Shown here: piece after piece, positions 8,808 through 19,219 of the stretch
Layout of the letters: every line of letters starts with the position of its first letter
Position numbering within the stretch: the first letter of the stretch is position 1
Source: PALSA-1296 sp038210275
GTDB taxonomy: Bacteria > Bacteroidota > Ignavibacteria > Palsa-1295
Reading direction: 5' to 3'
Assembly (NCBI GenBank): GCA_038210275.1
Contig: JBBQWV010000004.1
Location: forward strand, 1 to 64,000
Length of the DNA stretch: 64,000 nucleotides
The notes under the pieces: generated by a model
The model's database searches: none
Seen by the model: only the letters and a program-made list of their open reading frames with translations
What the model was told of the DNA's origin: nothing
Program-made: the position numbers and the translations under genes

Positions 8808-10679
8808 TTATCTGATATTCAGAATTTTCTGGGTTTCAACATGTGCTCCGTCATTCATCAGCACTTCGTACATTCCGCTTGTGCCTTGCCATTCGATGGT
8901 GCCGATGCCTTCAAGTCCGTCGTACTTCTTGACTGTTTTACCCTGAATATCAATGATCTGTATAGAAGCTTGATGAGAGGCATTATAATGGATATTGGTT
9001 CTTCCATCGGAGAATGTGCAATGCAATTCTTGCGACGCATGGTTTTGATCTTCAGCAACTGAAGAATTATCTGTGAGCGAAAAAATGAAGTGATAAATGC
9101 TTTGCGGACCAGCTTCGATCAGCACTCTATTACCGGTGATATGCGTCGGTATTCCCCATGAATAGATATTTGGGTTATCGGGATTTATCCCGAAAAGAAG
9201 AAAAGAAGCATAGACTTTATCCGAATTGATCTTGAGTACCAAATCCGGTCTTTCGCCTAATCCTTTATTGATCACGATGACATGGAGCTTCGTACTGTCA
9301 TGAGAATCAAGAGAGGAATAGACGGAAGCAACCGATGAATCATTGACAGTCGCCTTGCAATAAATATCTCCGAATGTAGAATTCGCGCCGTCGTAATTGC
9401 GATAAATCTTGTACGCTCCGGAAACAAAACTTACCAAAGGTCCCCAATAGCTGGAAAAATACACATCGTATTTTCCGAAAAGCCCAAGAACATCAGTCAT
9501 CGCAACCGCTCCGGAGATAGAAGAATCACCGCCATAATTTATTTCGGTAAACGCAAGCTTCGTACCGGGATAATATTTATCTATTGATGCTTTGAGCCAC
9601 GGCAGCAAAGCCACGGGTGAAAAATACTGAGCGATCCAGCTATTTTCTTTATAATTTGGATCCCACAAAGTACGGGGTGCTTGGTCTCGGGCGATGAGCA
9701 CTCCTGAATCCGCAACTTGAGATTGGGTGATGCGAGTAAGTTTCCCATTATTATCAAGTCCTTGTGCTTCTGGATACCAATGAAGATCAAGCACATCAAG
9801 CAAACGCTTCCCAGCTTTCGTCGAAGAATCTTTCATATTCGAAAGATAGGCATTGATATACGTGCCGTAGGATTTATACGAATTCCAATCCGGAGCATCC
9901 TGAAATGTCTGATATTCATTAAATCCATACATCACTCCGCCGAAAATTTCTGCATTCGGATCAACGGCTTTCACTGCTTTCGAAAGCGCTGTGCTTGTTG
10001 CAATATATTCTGCAATTGACGGTTTGTTCGGATGAATGCGTGGATGTGTTGATGGCCAAAGCCCGGGTTCGTTATCAATTTCGTATCCGCGAATGCCCCG
10101 AGGGACCTTTGTCCTGCCATATTTATTAACCAGGAAATTTACTTCTTCATCAGTATAGACTTTATTATCTGTAAGGTCAGGAGTAAGGCTGAACGGGCTG
10201 CCCTTTGCAAAATAAACTTGATTCCATCTCTTCGACGGTGCAGTTTCTGCCTGAGAAACGGGACCATTAACATCAGCCGCAACATAACCTGCCGCCTGCA
10301 ATGTCACAAGCGAATAGCAATTCATTGCAAGCGAAGTGTCATGAAAAGCAGTGATGACGATACCCGGTTTTTTCGCATCGGCTCCGGTAATACCGGAGAT
10401 GTATGCCATATAATCATCGCTTTGATTGAGATAATCAGTGCCGGCATTTGAGGCATTTGTTTCCCAATTATATCCTGTCATACGGTTTCCACCGATACGT
10501 CGTGCGGTGATATTTTCATCGCGATCATCGGATTGTCCATTCGAACCATAGATGAAAGGACTGATTGAATGAGTATCCAACGCGGGATAAACATTCACCA
10601 AAATTGGCATTGGATTTTGTGCAACAAGCAGTGATGGAATTGCCATCACCAAAAGAATCAAAATAAAATATTTTTTCAT
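8808..10679 (-). CDS. Secreted GH44-family glycoside hydrolase with T9SS C-terminal domain
   Basis: This 623-residue protein has a signal peptide (MKKYFILILLVMAIPSLLVA). The N-terminal block with RRIGGNRMTGYNWETNASNA (about 60-79) is the hallmark of GH44 endoglucanases/xyloglucanases. Likely catalytic residues are E204 in YEIDNEPGLW (acid/base) and E379 in LAFTEINYGG (nucleophile). A beta-sandwich follows the TIM barrel. The last roughly 75 residues (IQIIDIQGKTVKKYDGLEG onward) are a type A T9SS sorting domain. It probably acts on beta-glucans outside the cell. It lies 5 bp from hmgA and close to the SDR gene on the same strand; the grouping has no obvious metabolic logic. Confidence 0.88.
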   Translation of the reverse strand: MKKYFILILLVMAIPSLLVAQNPMPILVNVYPALDTHSISPFIYGSNGQSDDRDENITARRIGGNRMTGYNWETNASNAGTDYLNQSDDYMAYISGITGADAKKPGIVITAFHDTSLAMNCYSLVTLQAAGYVAADVNGPVSQAETAPSKRWNQVYFAKGSPFSLTPDLTDNKVYTDEEVNFLVNKYGRTKVPRGIRGYEIDNEPGLWPSTHPRIHPNKPSIAEYIATSTALSKAVKAVDPNAEIFGGVMYGFNEYQTFQDAPDWNSYKSYGTYINAYLSNMKDSSTKAGKRLLDVLDLHWYPEAQGLDNNGKLTRITQSQVADSGVLIARDQAPRTLWDPNYKENSWIAQYFSPVALLPWLKASIDKYYPGTKLAFTEINYGGDSSISGAVAMTDVLGLFGKYDVYFSSYWGPLVSFVSGAYKIYRNYDGANSTFGDIYCKATVNDSSVASVYSSLDSHDSTKLHVIVINKGLGERPDLVLKINSDKVYASFLLFGINPDNPNIYSWGIPTHITGNRVLIEAGPQSIYHFIFSLTDNSSVAEDQNHASQELHCTFSDGRTNIHYNASHQASIQIIDIQGKTVKKYDGLEGIGTIEWQGTSGMYEVLMNDGAHVETQKILNIR

Positions 10680-10684
10680 AATAG

Positions 10685-11821
10685 TTATTTGACTGCTGCT
10701 TCTTTATCTTTCCAACTTGTCCAATATTCTTTCCATTCCACCGCTTCGGCAGCAGGAGCGATCTTCAGCGGGTTGCGCGTATCAACCATCATGGCACATT
10801 CATTGGTGCGAGTGAGTTTATCTTGATTGCGCAGCGCCTTCGGATGCGGTCCATGGTGGATGCCTTGGGGATGAAGAGTGAGCATTGCCGCTTCGATATT
10901 ATCACGGCTGAAAAAATCGCCATCATGATAAAAAAGCACTTCATCGTAATCAGAATTACGATGATAGAATGGCACTTTCAATGTATCCTTATCTTCTTCA
11001 AGCGGACGCGGTAAAAAAGAGCAGACGACAAAATTTGTCGCAAGAAAAGTGGTATGCACCGGCGGCGGCAGATGCACTCGCGGAGAGACCACCGGACGTA
11101 TATCGCGCATATTAATCTTGAAGCACGTCAAATCACCGCGCCATCCGACAATATCTATCGGATCAAACGGATAAAAAATTGAAGTCCATTCGCCAAGTCT
11201 TTTGACACGAATCTCGTATTCTTTTCCATTCGAATCGGATTTCTTGAATTCCGTAAATTCAGGAATTGTCAATGCGCCAATATCATAAAGAGCATGCATA
11301 CCCATCAAACCTTTCATTTCCGGAGTTGGCGGAAGTATCTCCGAATGCGCTTCGACTATGACGAAGAAATTATCTTTGGTCTCGGGTATCATCCTATATG
11401 TAGTGGCGCGCGGGATAACAATGTAATCGCCCGGCTCGAAATCGAGAACGCCGAAATCTGTTTCGAATTTTCCTCTGCCCCGATGAACAAAATACAGCAG
11501 ATCACCATCGGCATTACGGAAGTATGCCGTATGTGGCTCCGAGCGGCGGGAGATCAGCATGATGAGATCATCATTATAAAGAATAGCTGTCGGCAAGCCA
11601 TTCGCATCCTTCATATCGGTTGGCTCGATCTTATCAAGATAAAAGGCATGGGGACGCAGCGGTCCTTCGATGCGCGTCCAATCTGTCGGCGGATGTGCAT
11701 GATAGAGATGCGAGACGCGTCCAAAAAAACCTTCGCGTCCGTGCTCTTCTTCGAATGACCCTTCAGGAAGCCCAACGTGTGGCTGCCTCGTCGCCTTCCC
11801 GCGCATTAATGGAAAATTCAT
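10685..11821 (-). CDS. hmgA: Homogentisate 1,2-dioxygenase
   Basis: This 378-residue cupin-fold enzyme opens the ring of homogentisate in tyrosine/phenylalanine breakdown. The N-terminal segment GKATRQPHVGLPEGSFEEEH is typical of the shorter bacterial forms. Likely Fe(II) ligands are the His in FYHRN, the Glu in DYDEV and the His in IHHGPHP, all in the C-terminal third. Length is below the roughly 430 residues of the human or Pseudomonas enzymes, as in Bacteroidota homologues. ATG at 11821. The maleylacetoacetate and fumarylacetoacetate steps are not in this window. Confidence 0.92.
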   Translation of the reverse strand: MNFPLMRGKATRQPHVGLPEGSFEEEHGREGFFGRVSHLYHAHPPTDWTRIEGPLRPHAFYLDKIEPTDMKDANGLPTAILYNDDLIMLISRRSEPHTAYFRNADGDLLYFVHRGRGKFETDFGVLDFEPGDYIVIPRATTYRMIPETKDNFFVIVEAHSEILPPTPEMKGLMGMHALYDIGALTIPEFTEFKKSDSNGKEYEIRVKRLGEWTSIFYPFDPIDIVGWRGDLTCFKINMRDIRPVVSPRVHLPPPVHTTFLATNFVVCSFLPRPLEEDKDTLKVPFYHRNSDYDEVLFYHDGDFFSRDNIEAAMLTLHPQGIHHGPHPKALRNQDKLTRTNECAMMVDTRNPLKIAPAAEAVEWKEYWTSWKDKEAAVK

Positions 11822-11903
11822 AATAATTTTTTAATTATGTAAAATTGTGATATGCAAAACGATTTGGAAGGAGGAAATATTTCATAATTACGGCTAATGT
11901 GAT

Positions 11904-11926
11904 TGGCGGACTTTTAGAGTCCGTCA
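11904..11926. repeat. Small hairpin of the GGCGGACT type
   Basis: TGGCGGACT (11904-11912) pairs with AGTCCGTCA (11918-11926) with one G-U pair and a 5-base loop. It sits 34 bp downstream of the OmpA-like gene stop on the minus strand and lacks a U tract. It resembles the hairpin at 38453-38472, so both may belong to a short dispersed hairpin family rather than being dedicated terminators. Confidence 0.5.
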
Positions 11927-11959
11927 AGCCGCAAATAACTCAAAACTCCACTTTCAAAA

Positions 11960-13978
11960 CTACTTCAACGGTGTTTGCACCGAAACGGTCACAGTTCTGC
12001 AATAATACCTGCCTTCAGGTGTGGAGTTCATATCAGGTGAATAGGTCGGGCCAATACCTTCGACTTTCGTGACTTCAGCAACGGCATTTTCTTTCTTGAT
12101 AAGATCATGCACAGCAAAAGCACGAGCAGTGGAAAGTTCTTTATTATGATCAAGTTCACCCATTGCATCCGTCGTTCCGGTGATCGAAACAGTTGAGCCA
12201 TCGTGAATGGTCTTTGCAACAAACTCAGCCACCATCTTTTTATTGACAGCATTGATATCGGCTTTATCAAAATCAAAAACTACAAGCGAGAGACGAGAAA
12301 TCTCGTAAGGATTCAATTCCTTCGTTGCAGGAAGATCGACATTAGACAAGCCTGAAATACCTTTCGTATCAGTCACTTCAAGTCCACATTTTAAGACTTC
12401 GCTGCCTTTGATATTCGCAGCAAGTTTTTCGGCGGCATGAGAATCAAGTTTCCAGCCAACAACAGCAGGAGGCTCACCGGATGCTCCGGCAGTGAAGACT
12501 TCCTCACCATGCGCCTTCACTCCTAACTTCCAAGATGCGATCGGATCATGAACGCGTACGCTCATCGCAAACGGCACCGATTCAGGGGTTATTGCATACT
12601 CTTTGAACTGAGCATGAACGACTGGCGAAAGAAGCGATTCATCATCTGCTAAAATTTCAACTCTGCGATTTTCGGAAATTCCGGCTGTATCTCGTAATGA
12701 AGATGGAATGGTCGGAGTCGGGCTGCTCTTGATCACAATCCTATCTTCAGAAATTCCCCACACATCAGTCAAATATTTTTTTACTGATTCCGCTCTGGAC
12801 TTGGCTAATGTTTTAAGTTGCGACGATGACATTTCTTTTCCATCGGTTGTGCCATTGAGGGTAATTTTTCCTTCGGGCTTATCCGTCATTCTCTTGCCGA
12901 GAGTATTTAGGATATGATAATATGCACCGAGCGAATTATGTGGCAATTCATTTTCAGAAAAACGTGAGCGTTCACCGGAGGTGATCGTATGATAGCGCGA
13001 TACAAGATTGGCGCTTGCGCTATCAAAGAAAAGATATGGTAGAATTGGAAATGTTTCTGTCACTGTCGTCTCATAAATATTCACTGATTTCGGCTCTGCT
13101 AAACCGACGTATGCAACAGGAGGCTCCGGTTTTGCCGGGGGCGGAGGTGGAGGTGGCGGCGGCGGCGGAGGGGGTGGTGGAGGCGGAGCCGGCACATTCT
13201 TATAAAAACTGTAACGTACAGCAACGCCAGCCTGTAATGTCTGCGTTTTCCAATGGTAATCGTTCTTGACTTCGGTGAACGGAAAATAATATTCAACTTC
13301 CGGCGCAGCAGTCAATCGTTGAGAAAGTGGAAAAGGAAAACCAAGTCCCCCGCTTGCGCCGAATGTCTGTTTCAGATTAATGATCGTACCGCTTCCATCA
13401 ACTTTTGTCGTCGTACCTGTTTGCGGATAGACTACTCCCTGAGGTGTAGTAATATGTTCGGTCTGAGTATATGATGAAGAAGCGAGCGGAAAATTTAAGA
13501 CTAATCCACTGCGAACATATAACGGGAAATTTTTGAATGGAGTAAATTTCAATCCCAGACCGGCTATCATCTCGATGATAGACGAACTGTACGTATTGGT
13601 GACACTGAGTTTTGTATACTTATTCGTGTTCGGGTCCAGTACGGAATCCTTACTATTAATGGCGTCGGCAAAATTTCCTCCGCGCTGGGCAATACCTGCA
13701 GAAGCATAGACATCGAACTTGCCAAAGACCGGTACTTCACAGAGCAGCCCTGCGGAAAATCCTTTTCCTGTTCCATTCCCAAAAACTCCACAACCGGCAT
13801 CGCAGCAATAGACATTTGCCGTCGTCTTATGAAAATTCCAGGAGTAATCCCCATAGATCCCAAGCCGAAAAGCCACAGGTTTATCTGTGTTTGGGTTTGC
13901 GACCTGCTGCGGGCTTTGTGCGCGCAGAGATAGAGAAAAGAAAACGATGAACGTGAGAGAAAGTATTTGCTTCACCAA
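11960..13978 (-). CDS. Outer-membrane beta-barrel protein with polyproline linker and two OmpA-like domains
   Basis: This 672-residue exported protein has a signal peptide ending FSLSLRAQ. Residues about 25-265 look like an 8-strand OmpA-type barrel (alternating aromatic strands, last one VAVRYSFYKN). A run of 17 consecutive prolines follows. Two OmpA-C-like peptidoglycan-binding regions come next: LNGTTDGKEMSSSQLKTLAK...RRVEIL (about 350-450) and LVVFDFDKADINAVNKKMV...GRYYCRTVTV (about 565-670), with an Ig-like insert between them. It probably anchors outer membrane to peptidoglycan. The start is TTG at 13978 or the adjacent GTG at 13975; no ATG fits. Confidence 0.85.
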   Translation of the reverse strand: MVKQILSLTFIVFFSLSLRAQSPQQVANPNTDKPVAFRLGIYGDYSWNFHKTTANVYCCDAGCGVFGNGTGKGFSAGLLCEVPVFGKFDVYASAGIAQRGGNFADAINSKDSVLDPNTNKYTKLSVTNTYSSSIIEMIAGLGLKFTPFKNFPLYVRSGLVLNFPLASSSYTQTEHITTPQGVVYPQTGTTTKVDGSGTIINLKQTFGASGGLGFPFPLSQRLTAAPEVEYYFPFTEVKNDYHWKTQTLQAGVAVRYSFYKNVPAPPPPPPPPPPPPPPPPPAKPEPPVAYVGLAEPKSVNIYETTVTETFPILPYLFFDSASANLVSRYHTITSGERSRFSENELPHNSLGAYYHILNTLGKRMTDKPEGKITLNGTTDGKEMSSSQLKTLAKSRAESVKKYLTDVWGISEDRIVIKSSPTPTIPSSLRDTAGISENRRVEILADDESLLSPVVHAQFKEYAITPESVPFAMSVRVHDPIASWKLGVKAHGEEVFTAGASGEPPAVVGWKLDSHAAEKLAANIKGSEVLKCGLEVTDTKGISGLSNVDLPATKELNPYEISRLSLVVFDFDKADINAVNKKMVAEFVAKTIHDGSTVSITGTTDAMGELDHNKELSTARAFAVHDLIKKENAVAEVTKVEGIGPTYSPDMNSTPEGRYYCRTVTVSVQTPLK

Positions 13979-14008
13979 GAACTATATAATGTGTTTACTC
14001 TGCCATTT

Positions 14009-17000
14009 TTATTTCCTTACGACGATCCTCTTTGTTGAATGGAATTCGCCTGCATCGAAAACAAGTACATACGAGCCTTCGGCAAGATGAGAAACATCGA
14101 ATCCGATCTTGTATCTTCCGCCTTTCATTGGCGTTGATCCGGTAAGAACGTCCATCATTTTTGCTCCGGTACTATTAAAGACAGTGAACTTCGGACTGAC
14201 ATCTTCGAAGAACTGCACTTCAGTCTCGATTTTTCCTGTCGTCGGATTCGGATACGGATCGGCAAAAGAATTTTGTCCGCCTTTGAATACAAGCGTACTG
14301 ATCGAGCAGCGTGGATCGATCTTCACTGCGCTTGTATCTCCTGTCGGAACAGGCTTAATGAACATGATCGAATCGCTGGTAAATTTCCGAGGAATAAGAA
14401 CGAGCGAAGAGATCGATGAGTCCGGAACATCCAAACGGAATTTCAATCTCGTGATCTCGCCTTTAACAACGCTGTCGCATTTCAACAGATCAATGTCAAT
14501 CCTTCCGGGAATATAGGTAATATTTGGCATCGCATATTTCGATGTCGCTCCCTGATATTGCAGCGCATACTTGTCATAGAATAGTGTGTACTTCATATCA
14601 ACCGGAGTAAGCGGCATATCACGATCAATAAGCACAGAGACGCCTATCGTGTCATCAACGACTCCGCCAACAGTATCGACAAATCCGATTCGCGGATCAA
14701 ATGAAAGTGTGAACGGGAATGGCGGCGCGTATCCGTAACTGTGAATATGCCCTGTATCAATAATTGGACACGGCATATTCGAAAATGAAAACACTGAAGT
14801 ATCAATCAAGCTATCCGCACGCGGGCAAAATCTTACCGTCAATACTATTGAATCACCAGGCTGTAATGTCAATGGGTACGGCTTATCAGAAGCCACAACT
14901 TTATGATACGCAGGTAATGTCGCAAGCGAATCAAACCTGATCGGGACTTGTCCCGGATTGCGGACAACAATGCTCATATCCTTGCATTGCCTGACAAGAA
15001 CCGTATCAAAATCTGTTTGTTTCTGAATGCTAATCTGCGGATCATCTATAATAATCTGTGCCCGATCAGTACTTACAACAATTTTATAGAAAACGATAGA
15101 GTCGCTATCAAAATTAATATTGTCGAGTGTCATCGTAAAATTAGCTGTATCACCTTTGGGAAGGAAGCGGATAAACACGACAGTTCCAGCTTTCACATCT
15201 CGCGCATTTTTAAGATCAGCCCAAACGCCATCGCTATCGAGAGCTGTTGCTTCATTAGTATAGGGGGTTTGAATGTCAAGATACTTCAGTTTCGTTGTAT
15301 CATATCCAAGATGGAATAACATATCTATGATACTCTGCGGGATGTCCCGGGTAATCATTACCGGGATGACAAGCGTATCGCACGTGGTGATATGGAAAGT
15401 ATCCTGATTGATACGCGATGTATCGAATGCCATTGCATCCCCATACGCCGGAGCAAAACCTTCGCCGGTTACGAGAATCGAAGTATCTATTCCATCGCAG
15501 GGGAAACTGGTATAAAGATTGAGTCGTGCAGTATAAATTTTCGGAGCACGCGGAAGAAATCCGAAATTCAGGCAGAGTTTCTGACCACGACGCACGATCC
15601 ATGGCAATGGCTTGCCGCCACATTCGGCAACAGTAAAGACACGTTGATCTGGCACAAAAACTGCTTTCGTAAAAATAATACTGTCGCCGCTCGGATTGGT
15701 AAATGCATCCGGTACGGCAATGCTTACATTGAGCGGCGCGGCATTAACATCTACTCGCGTGATCGGGAATTGCACGAGCGCCTGATTCGGCTGGAAGTTC
15801 ATCTCGCGTCTGCCGGAAAGATAGGTATTGAATTGTTGATTCCAAACCTTCGTGCTTGCCTTGATATGTATCTGCGCATTCATCGTCAAATTCTTGGGTA
15901 TCGCAGGAATATTCGGACAGAATGTAATAACAAGTGTATCTTCGGTTTTTGGGGGAATAGTAAATGAGCCTGATGTATCTCCAGTTAATTTCGAGCGCCA
16001 TTTAAAGACTGATTTATTCGGGCTTACTAACCCAACGTCATCAATCCAGATCGAATCAATTTTTATCGGAATAAAATCGCTTTCATTCGTCAAAGGAATC
16101 TCGCGTTCTTGGCAATCACAAGGCTTGACAAGCCCATAATTTATAAGCTGGACTGCAACATCTAATCTAACAATCGTCCCGCTACCTGAGACCACTCCTG
16201 TTGTCTGCTTTCCGCATGGAGTATCGAGAGTGACGACAACGTTGCCAATATAATTCTTCGCAGCAAGCGGAGCAAAGCGAACATACGCCGTGATCGAATC
16301 ACGCGGACTGAGCCAAAATGGCAGCGCAGGTGAAGTGGAAAGCAATGTATATCCCGCAGGCGTTGTCACCGAAGTGATATGCACCGGAACGGCAGAGATA
16401 TTTTCAATCGTCAAACTGTCATCCTTCTGCCATCCGACTTCGACGGGACCATAAGTTGTCAGCGGCGTCACGGCAAGTTTCGGAACCATGCTCGAGCCTT
16501 GAAGGAGCATCTGATAATTCGTACCGTCAGAAAGATTTATTTGGATGTACGCGCGATCAGCACGATCTGTAAGAATATCATTCGGGCAATATTTTATATT
16601 ATAAATAAATTTTTGCTTATCGGCAAATGACCCACTCGGTATATGATTGAGCAAAGTAAACGTGCCGCTCGGATCATTGAGCACATCGCCCGTGATCGTG
16701 ATCGGCACTCCGGAAATATTTGTCACGGTATCTACCGTTTGACGGCATTGGCAGCCCAGAACATTTTCAATGTCGGCGAACGGCGGACCGAACTCTAACT
16801 TCTCGAACACTCCGGTGCCGCTGATGGGAATGCAGATCGTCCCATAACATTGCAGATCAAAGATACAAAGTGTATCGTTATATGTTTTCGGTTCTCGGGG
16901 ACGAAACTCGATAGTAATATTCGAAGATTGTCCCGGTCCAAGTCCGAAAGTTTTTCCTGCAACAATCGTAAATACATCTCCGACTTTTAGATATGACGAC

Positions 17001-18928
17001 ATATTCCGGGGATCGGTACCGGTATTTTTCGCCGTCGCGCTCATCTGCGAGATCTTTCCGATCGAAACATTTCCGAAAAGAATATTCGGAGTGGTAAATG
17101 CAACATCAACGGAAATTCCTGTTCCTGTAAAATCTATGGTCTTGACGATCGTGCAACCTCTGAAATGACTGATGACTTGCATCTGCCCTGCAAATGGGCC
17201 AGGAGCTGAAGGACGAAAACGGATAAACTCCGGCTGATAAGCCGTCTTCGGCTTCATGAGAATCGGGAACGTCCACTTCCTTCCGAAAAATTCTGGAGTA
17301 GAGAAAATAATGGTATCAATATAGACCTTTTCTGTCATCAAGCTTCGGAACTGATAATCCTGGACGTTCGAAAGCTGTCCGGGACAGACTGCTTCGAATG
17401 TCATCTTATGGATTTGCGACTTTGCACTTGGATATAAGAGCACAAAAACATCCTGAGTGCGCCCTTGCAACGGAATAAATCCGCTTCCGGGACATTTATC
17501 ATCACTTGTCACGCGCAAGGTATCGTAAAGAGTTTTTGTCGTATCATTGACATCCATCCGAACAATGATTGACCAGCATTCTCCGGGCTGCAAGGTCAAT
17601 GGAAGCGCTGCATTTCCGGGAACAACTTTCCAAGAAAATTTTGGATTATTATTCGCTACGTTATAGATCTTGATCGGAACGTTGCTCTGATTACAAATTT
17701 TCAGCGAATCCTCTGTATAAGTTTTTTCTGTACATCCAACTAACAACGTATCAAAAAGAAGTGCCGAAGAGCTATAATGCAATTGCGTTTCGCGATTGAC
17801 GACAATAGGAATCTTCAGGTAATCTCCGCAACGATTATTATTTTGAATGTAGAGATCTGTCGGAAGTGCGCCGGTTAAGTTGCCCTGAAAATGTACTTTG
17901 AAGGTGATCGGTACGTTTTGCTGCGTATTGAAAGTCGTTTGGCTCAGCGAAAAAAGTGCAGAATTTCCGCCGTAGGTATAACCGATTAATGAATTACCAC
18001 AGAATGAAGTATCGAGAAGCGTGAAGAAAAAATCCGAATCATTTTGACAGATAAGCGAAGCATTGAGGGAATTCGGAGTCAGTGTAAATGTTGCCGGGAC
18101 GGTGCGATCACTGGCAGTGAGCCTTGCGCCGCTTCGCATTTGAGCGACATGATCATGTCCTGTTGCATCGCAAAGACCACCCGGTTTAGAGTAGATGCTA
18201 TTGGCTGAATCATTAAGGCGGTAGTATAATTCAAAATTCTTTTCATTACCCACAAGTGATTGATTATGCTGACAACGAATTTCATTATTCGATAATGCTC
18301 TCGACCAAAGGCGGACTTCATCGATCTCTCCTTTGAATGTGCGATTATTAAGCGTGTCATCATAGAGCCCGTTACAACTTCCAATTTCTAAATTTAACTT
18401 TGCATCTTCCTGATGATGCAAGACGGAGATCGGATACTGTGCATTTCGCGCACGAGCAACTTCAAATCCATCAACTACTATTCGTGCCTCTTGGGAAGCG
18501 CCATCCCAAACACAGGCAACGTGTACCCAGCCTCGGGTGTAGAGATCGGGGATATTGGCGATAGCAAATGTATTATCTACATCGCCTTTATACGAGTTGG
18601 GAGCGCTCAGAGCAAAATAAATTTTTGTATCGGCAATGTAGCAAACCCAGTCGTCATTATTATCTCTATTCGGACCCCAGATCCCACCGACATACGCTCT
18701 CTTACCTGGCTGTAACACAGGCTTTAGCCAAACTTCGAAAGTAATAGCTGTATCTATATTTCGAAGACGATACGAAGTATCAACATCTACCCACTGGGCA
18801 CCTTTGCCGCTGGTGACGGAAATCAGAAGAGCACTTCCAACGCATTCTTTGGTGCTATCACAACTTTGCGCTTCAAGCGAAGACGCTCCAAAGATGAGAA
18901 GGAAAAATATGGGGAAAAGATATTTCAA
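14009..18928 (-). CDS. Giant secreted LamG/Ig-like (ASH-type) repeat protein with T9SS domain
   Basis: This 1639-residue surface protein starts with a signal peptide (LFPIFFLLIFGASSLEAQ). Residues about 40-230 form a LamG/concanavalin-like domain (ITFEVWLKPV, WVHVACVWDGA, GEIDEVRLWSRAL). The rest is a series of roughly 100-residue Ig-like modules of the choice-of-anchor D/ASH style, recognisable by 'vtNisgvPitI', 'LqPGdsi.l.vrF.P' and 'fsG.g' patterns. A cohesin-like stretch precedes the C-terminal T9SS domain (FADPYPNPTTGKIETEV to RIVVRK). The start codon is TTG at 18928, chosen because it precedes the signal peptide directly. The product is probably an adhesin or matrix protein; ligand unknown. 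Confidence 0.85.
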   Translation of the reverse strand: MKYLFPIFFLLIFGASSLEAQSCDSTKECVGSALLISVTSGKGAQWVDVDTSYRLRNIDTAITFEVWLKPVLQPGKRAYVGGIWGPNRDNNDDWVCYIADTKIYFALSAPNSYKGDVDNTFAIANIPDLYTRGWVHVACVWDGASQEARIVVDGFEVARARNAQYPISVLHHQEDAKLNLEIGSCNGLYDDTLNNRTFKGEIDEVRLWSRALSNNEIRCQHNQSLVGNEKNFELYYRLNDSANSIYSKPGGLCDATGHDHVAQMRSGARLTASDRTVPATFTLTPNSLNASLICQNDSDFFFTLLDTSFCGNSLIGYTYGGNSALFSLSQTTFNTQQNVPITFKVHFQGNLTGALPTDLYIQNNNRCGDYLKIPIVVNRETQLHYSSSALLFDTLLVGCTEKTYTEDSLKICNQSNVPIKIYNVANNNPKFSWKVVPGNAALPLTLQPGECWSIIVRMDVNDTTKTLYDTLRVTSDDKCPGSGFIPLQGRTQDVFVLLYPSAKSQIHKMTFEAVCPGQLSNVQDYQFRSLMTEKVYIDTIIFSTPEFFGRKWTFPILMKPKTAYQPEFIRFRPSAPGPFAGQMQVISHFRGCTIVKTIDFTGTGISVDVAFTTPNILFGNVSIGKISQMSATAKNTGTDPRNMSSYLKVGDVFTIVAGKTFGLGPGQSSNITIEFRPREPKTYNDTLCIFDLQCYGTICIPISGTGVFEKLEFGPPFADIENVLGCQCRQTVDTVTNISGVPITITGDVLNDPSGTFTLLNHIPSGSFADKQKFIYNIKYCPNDILTDRADRAYIQINLSDGTNYQMLLQGSSMVPKLAVTPLTTYGPVEVGWQKDDSLTIENISAVPVHITSVTTPAGYTLLSTSPALPFWLSPRDSITAYVRFAPLAAKNYIGNVVVTLDTPCGKQTTGVVSGSGTIVRLDVAVQLINYGLVKPCDCQEREIPLTNESDFIPIKIDSIWIDDVGLVSPNKSVFKWRSKLTGDTSGSFTIPPKTEDTLVITFCPNIPAIPKNLTMNAQIHIKASTKVWNQQFNTYLSGRREMNFQPNQALVQFPITRVDVNAAPLNVSIAVPDAFTNPSGDSIIFTKAVFVPDQRVFTVAECGGKPLPWIVRRGQKLCLNFGFLPRAPKIYTARLNLYTSFPCDGIDTSILVTGEGFAPAYGDAMAFDTSRINQDTFHITTCDTLVIPVMITRDIPQSIIDMLFHLGYDTTKLKYLDIQTPYTNEATALDSDGVWADLKNARDVKAGTVVFIRFLPKGDTANFTMTLDNINFDSDSIVFYKIVVSTDRAQIIIDDPQISIQKQTDFDTVLVRQCKDMSIVVRNPGQVPIRFDSLATLPAYHKVVASDKPYPLTLQPGDSIVLTVRFCPRADSLIDTSVFSFSNMPCPIIDTGHIHSYGYAPPFPFTLSFDPRIGFVDTVGGVVDDTIGVSVLIDRDMPLTPVDMKYTLFYDKYALQYQGATSKYAMPNITYIPGRIDIDLLKCDSVVKGEITRLKFRLDVPDSSISSLVLIPRKFTSDSIMFIKPVPTGDTSAVKIDPRCSISTLVFKGGQNSFADPYPNPTTGKIETEVQFFEDVSPKFTVFNSTGAKMMDVLTGSTPMKGGRYKIGFDVSHLAEGSYVLVFDAGEFHSTKRIVVRK

Positions 18929-18985
18929 TTTCTGGAAAGAATTTCGTTAGTCAATAATTTGACGTAAACATAATAAATATAGAAT

Positions 18986-19199
18986 GTCATTGCGAGAAGG
19001 GCTTTAGCCCAACGTGGCAACCCCTAACCACATTTGTCATTCTGAGCAAAGCGAAGAATCTCGTTGGTATTGGCTGAATCTGAGAGTCTGCCGCCGATTA
19101 CGGGATTCTTCACTTCGTCCGCATCGCTATCGCGATTCGGACTCCGTTCAGAATGACATAAAACTCCTGTTTCGTCCGCCGCGGCGGACTCATAATGAC
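18986..19199. repeat. Long inverted intergenic repeat, copy 2 (compound)
   Basis: The outer arms GTCATTGCGAGAAGG and the CTCATAATGAC end enclose an inner pair, GTCATTCTGAGCAAAGCGAA and the inverted TTCAGAATGAC segment. A 16-bp perfect palindrome GTCCGCCGCGGCGGAC lies at 19174-19189; the identical palindrome recurs at 53085-53100. It fills most of the 291 bp between the 1639-residue gene and the DUF1501 gene; no gene is seen inside. Confidence 0.85.
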
Positions 19200-19219
19200 G
19201 TAAATAAAAAAACTTTAGT

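Noticed and set aside
13136..13190. G-rich plus-strand tract as a possible G-quadruplex or regulatory element
   Set aside because: Fully explained by proline codons of the OmpA-like gene; no separate evidence for function.
18986..19199. CRISPR-like array
   Set aside because: Repeats are inverted and differ in length, with no regular spacers and no cas genes.
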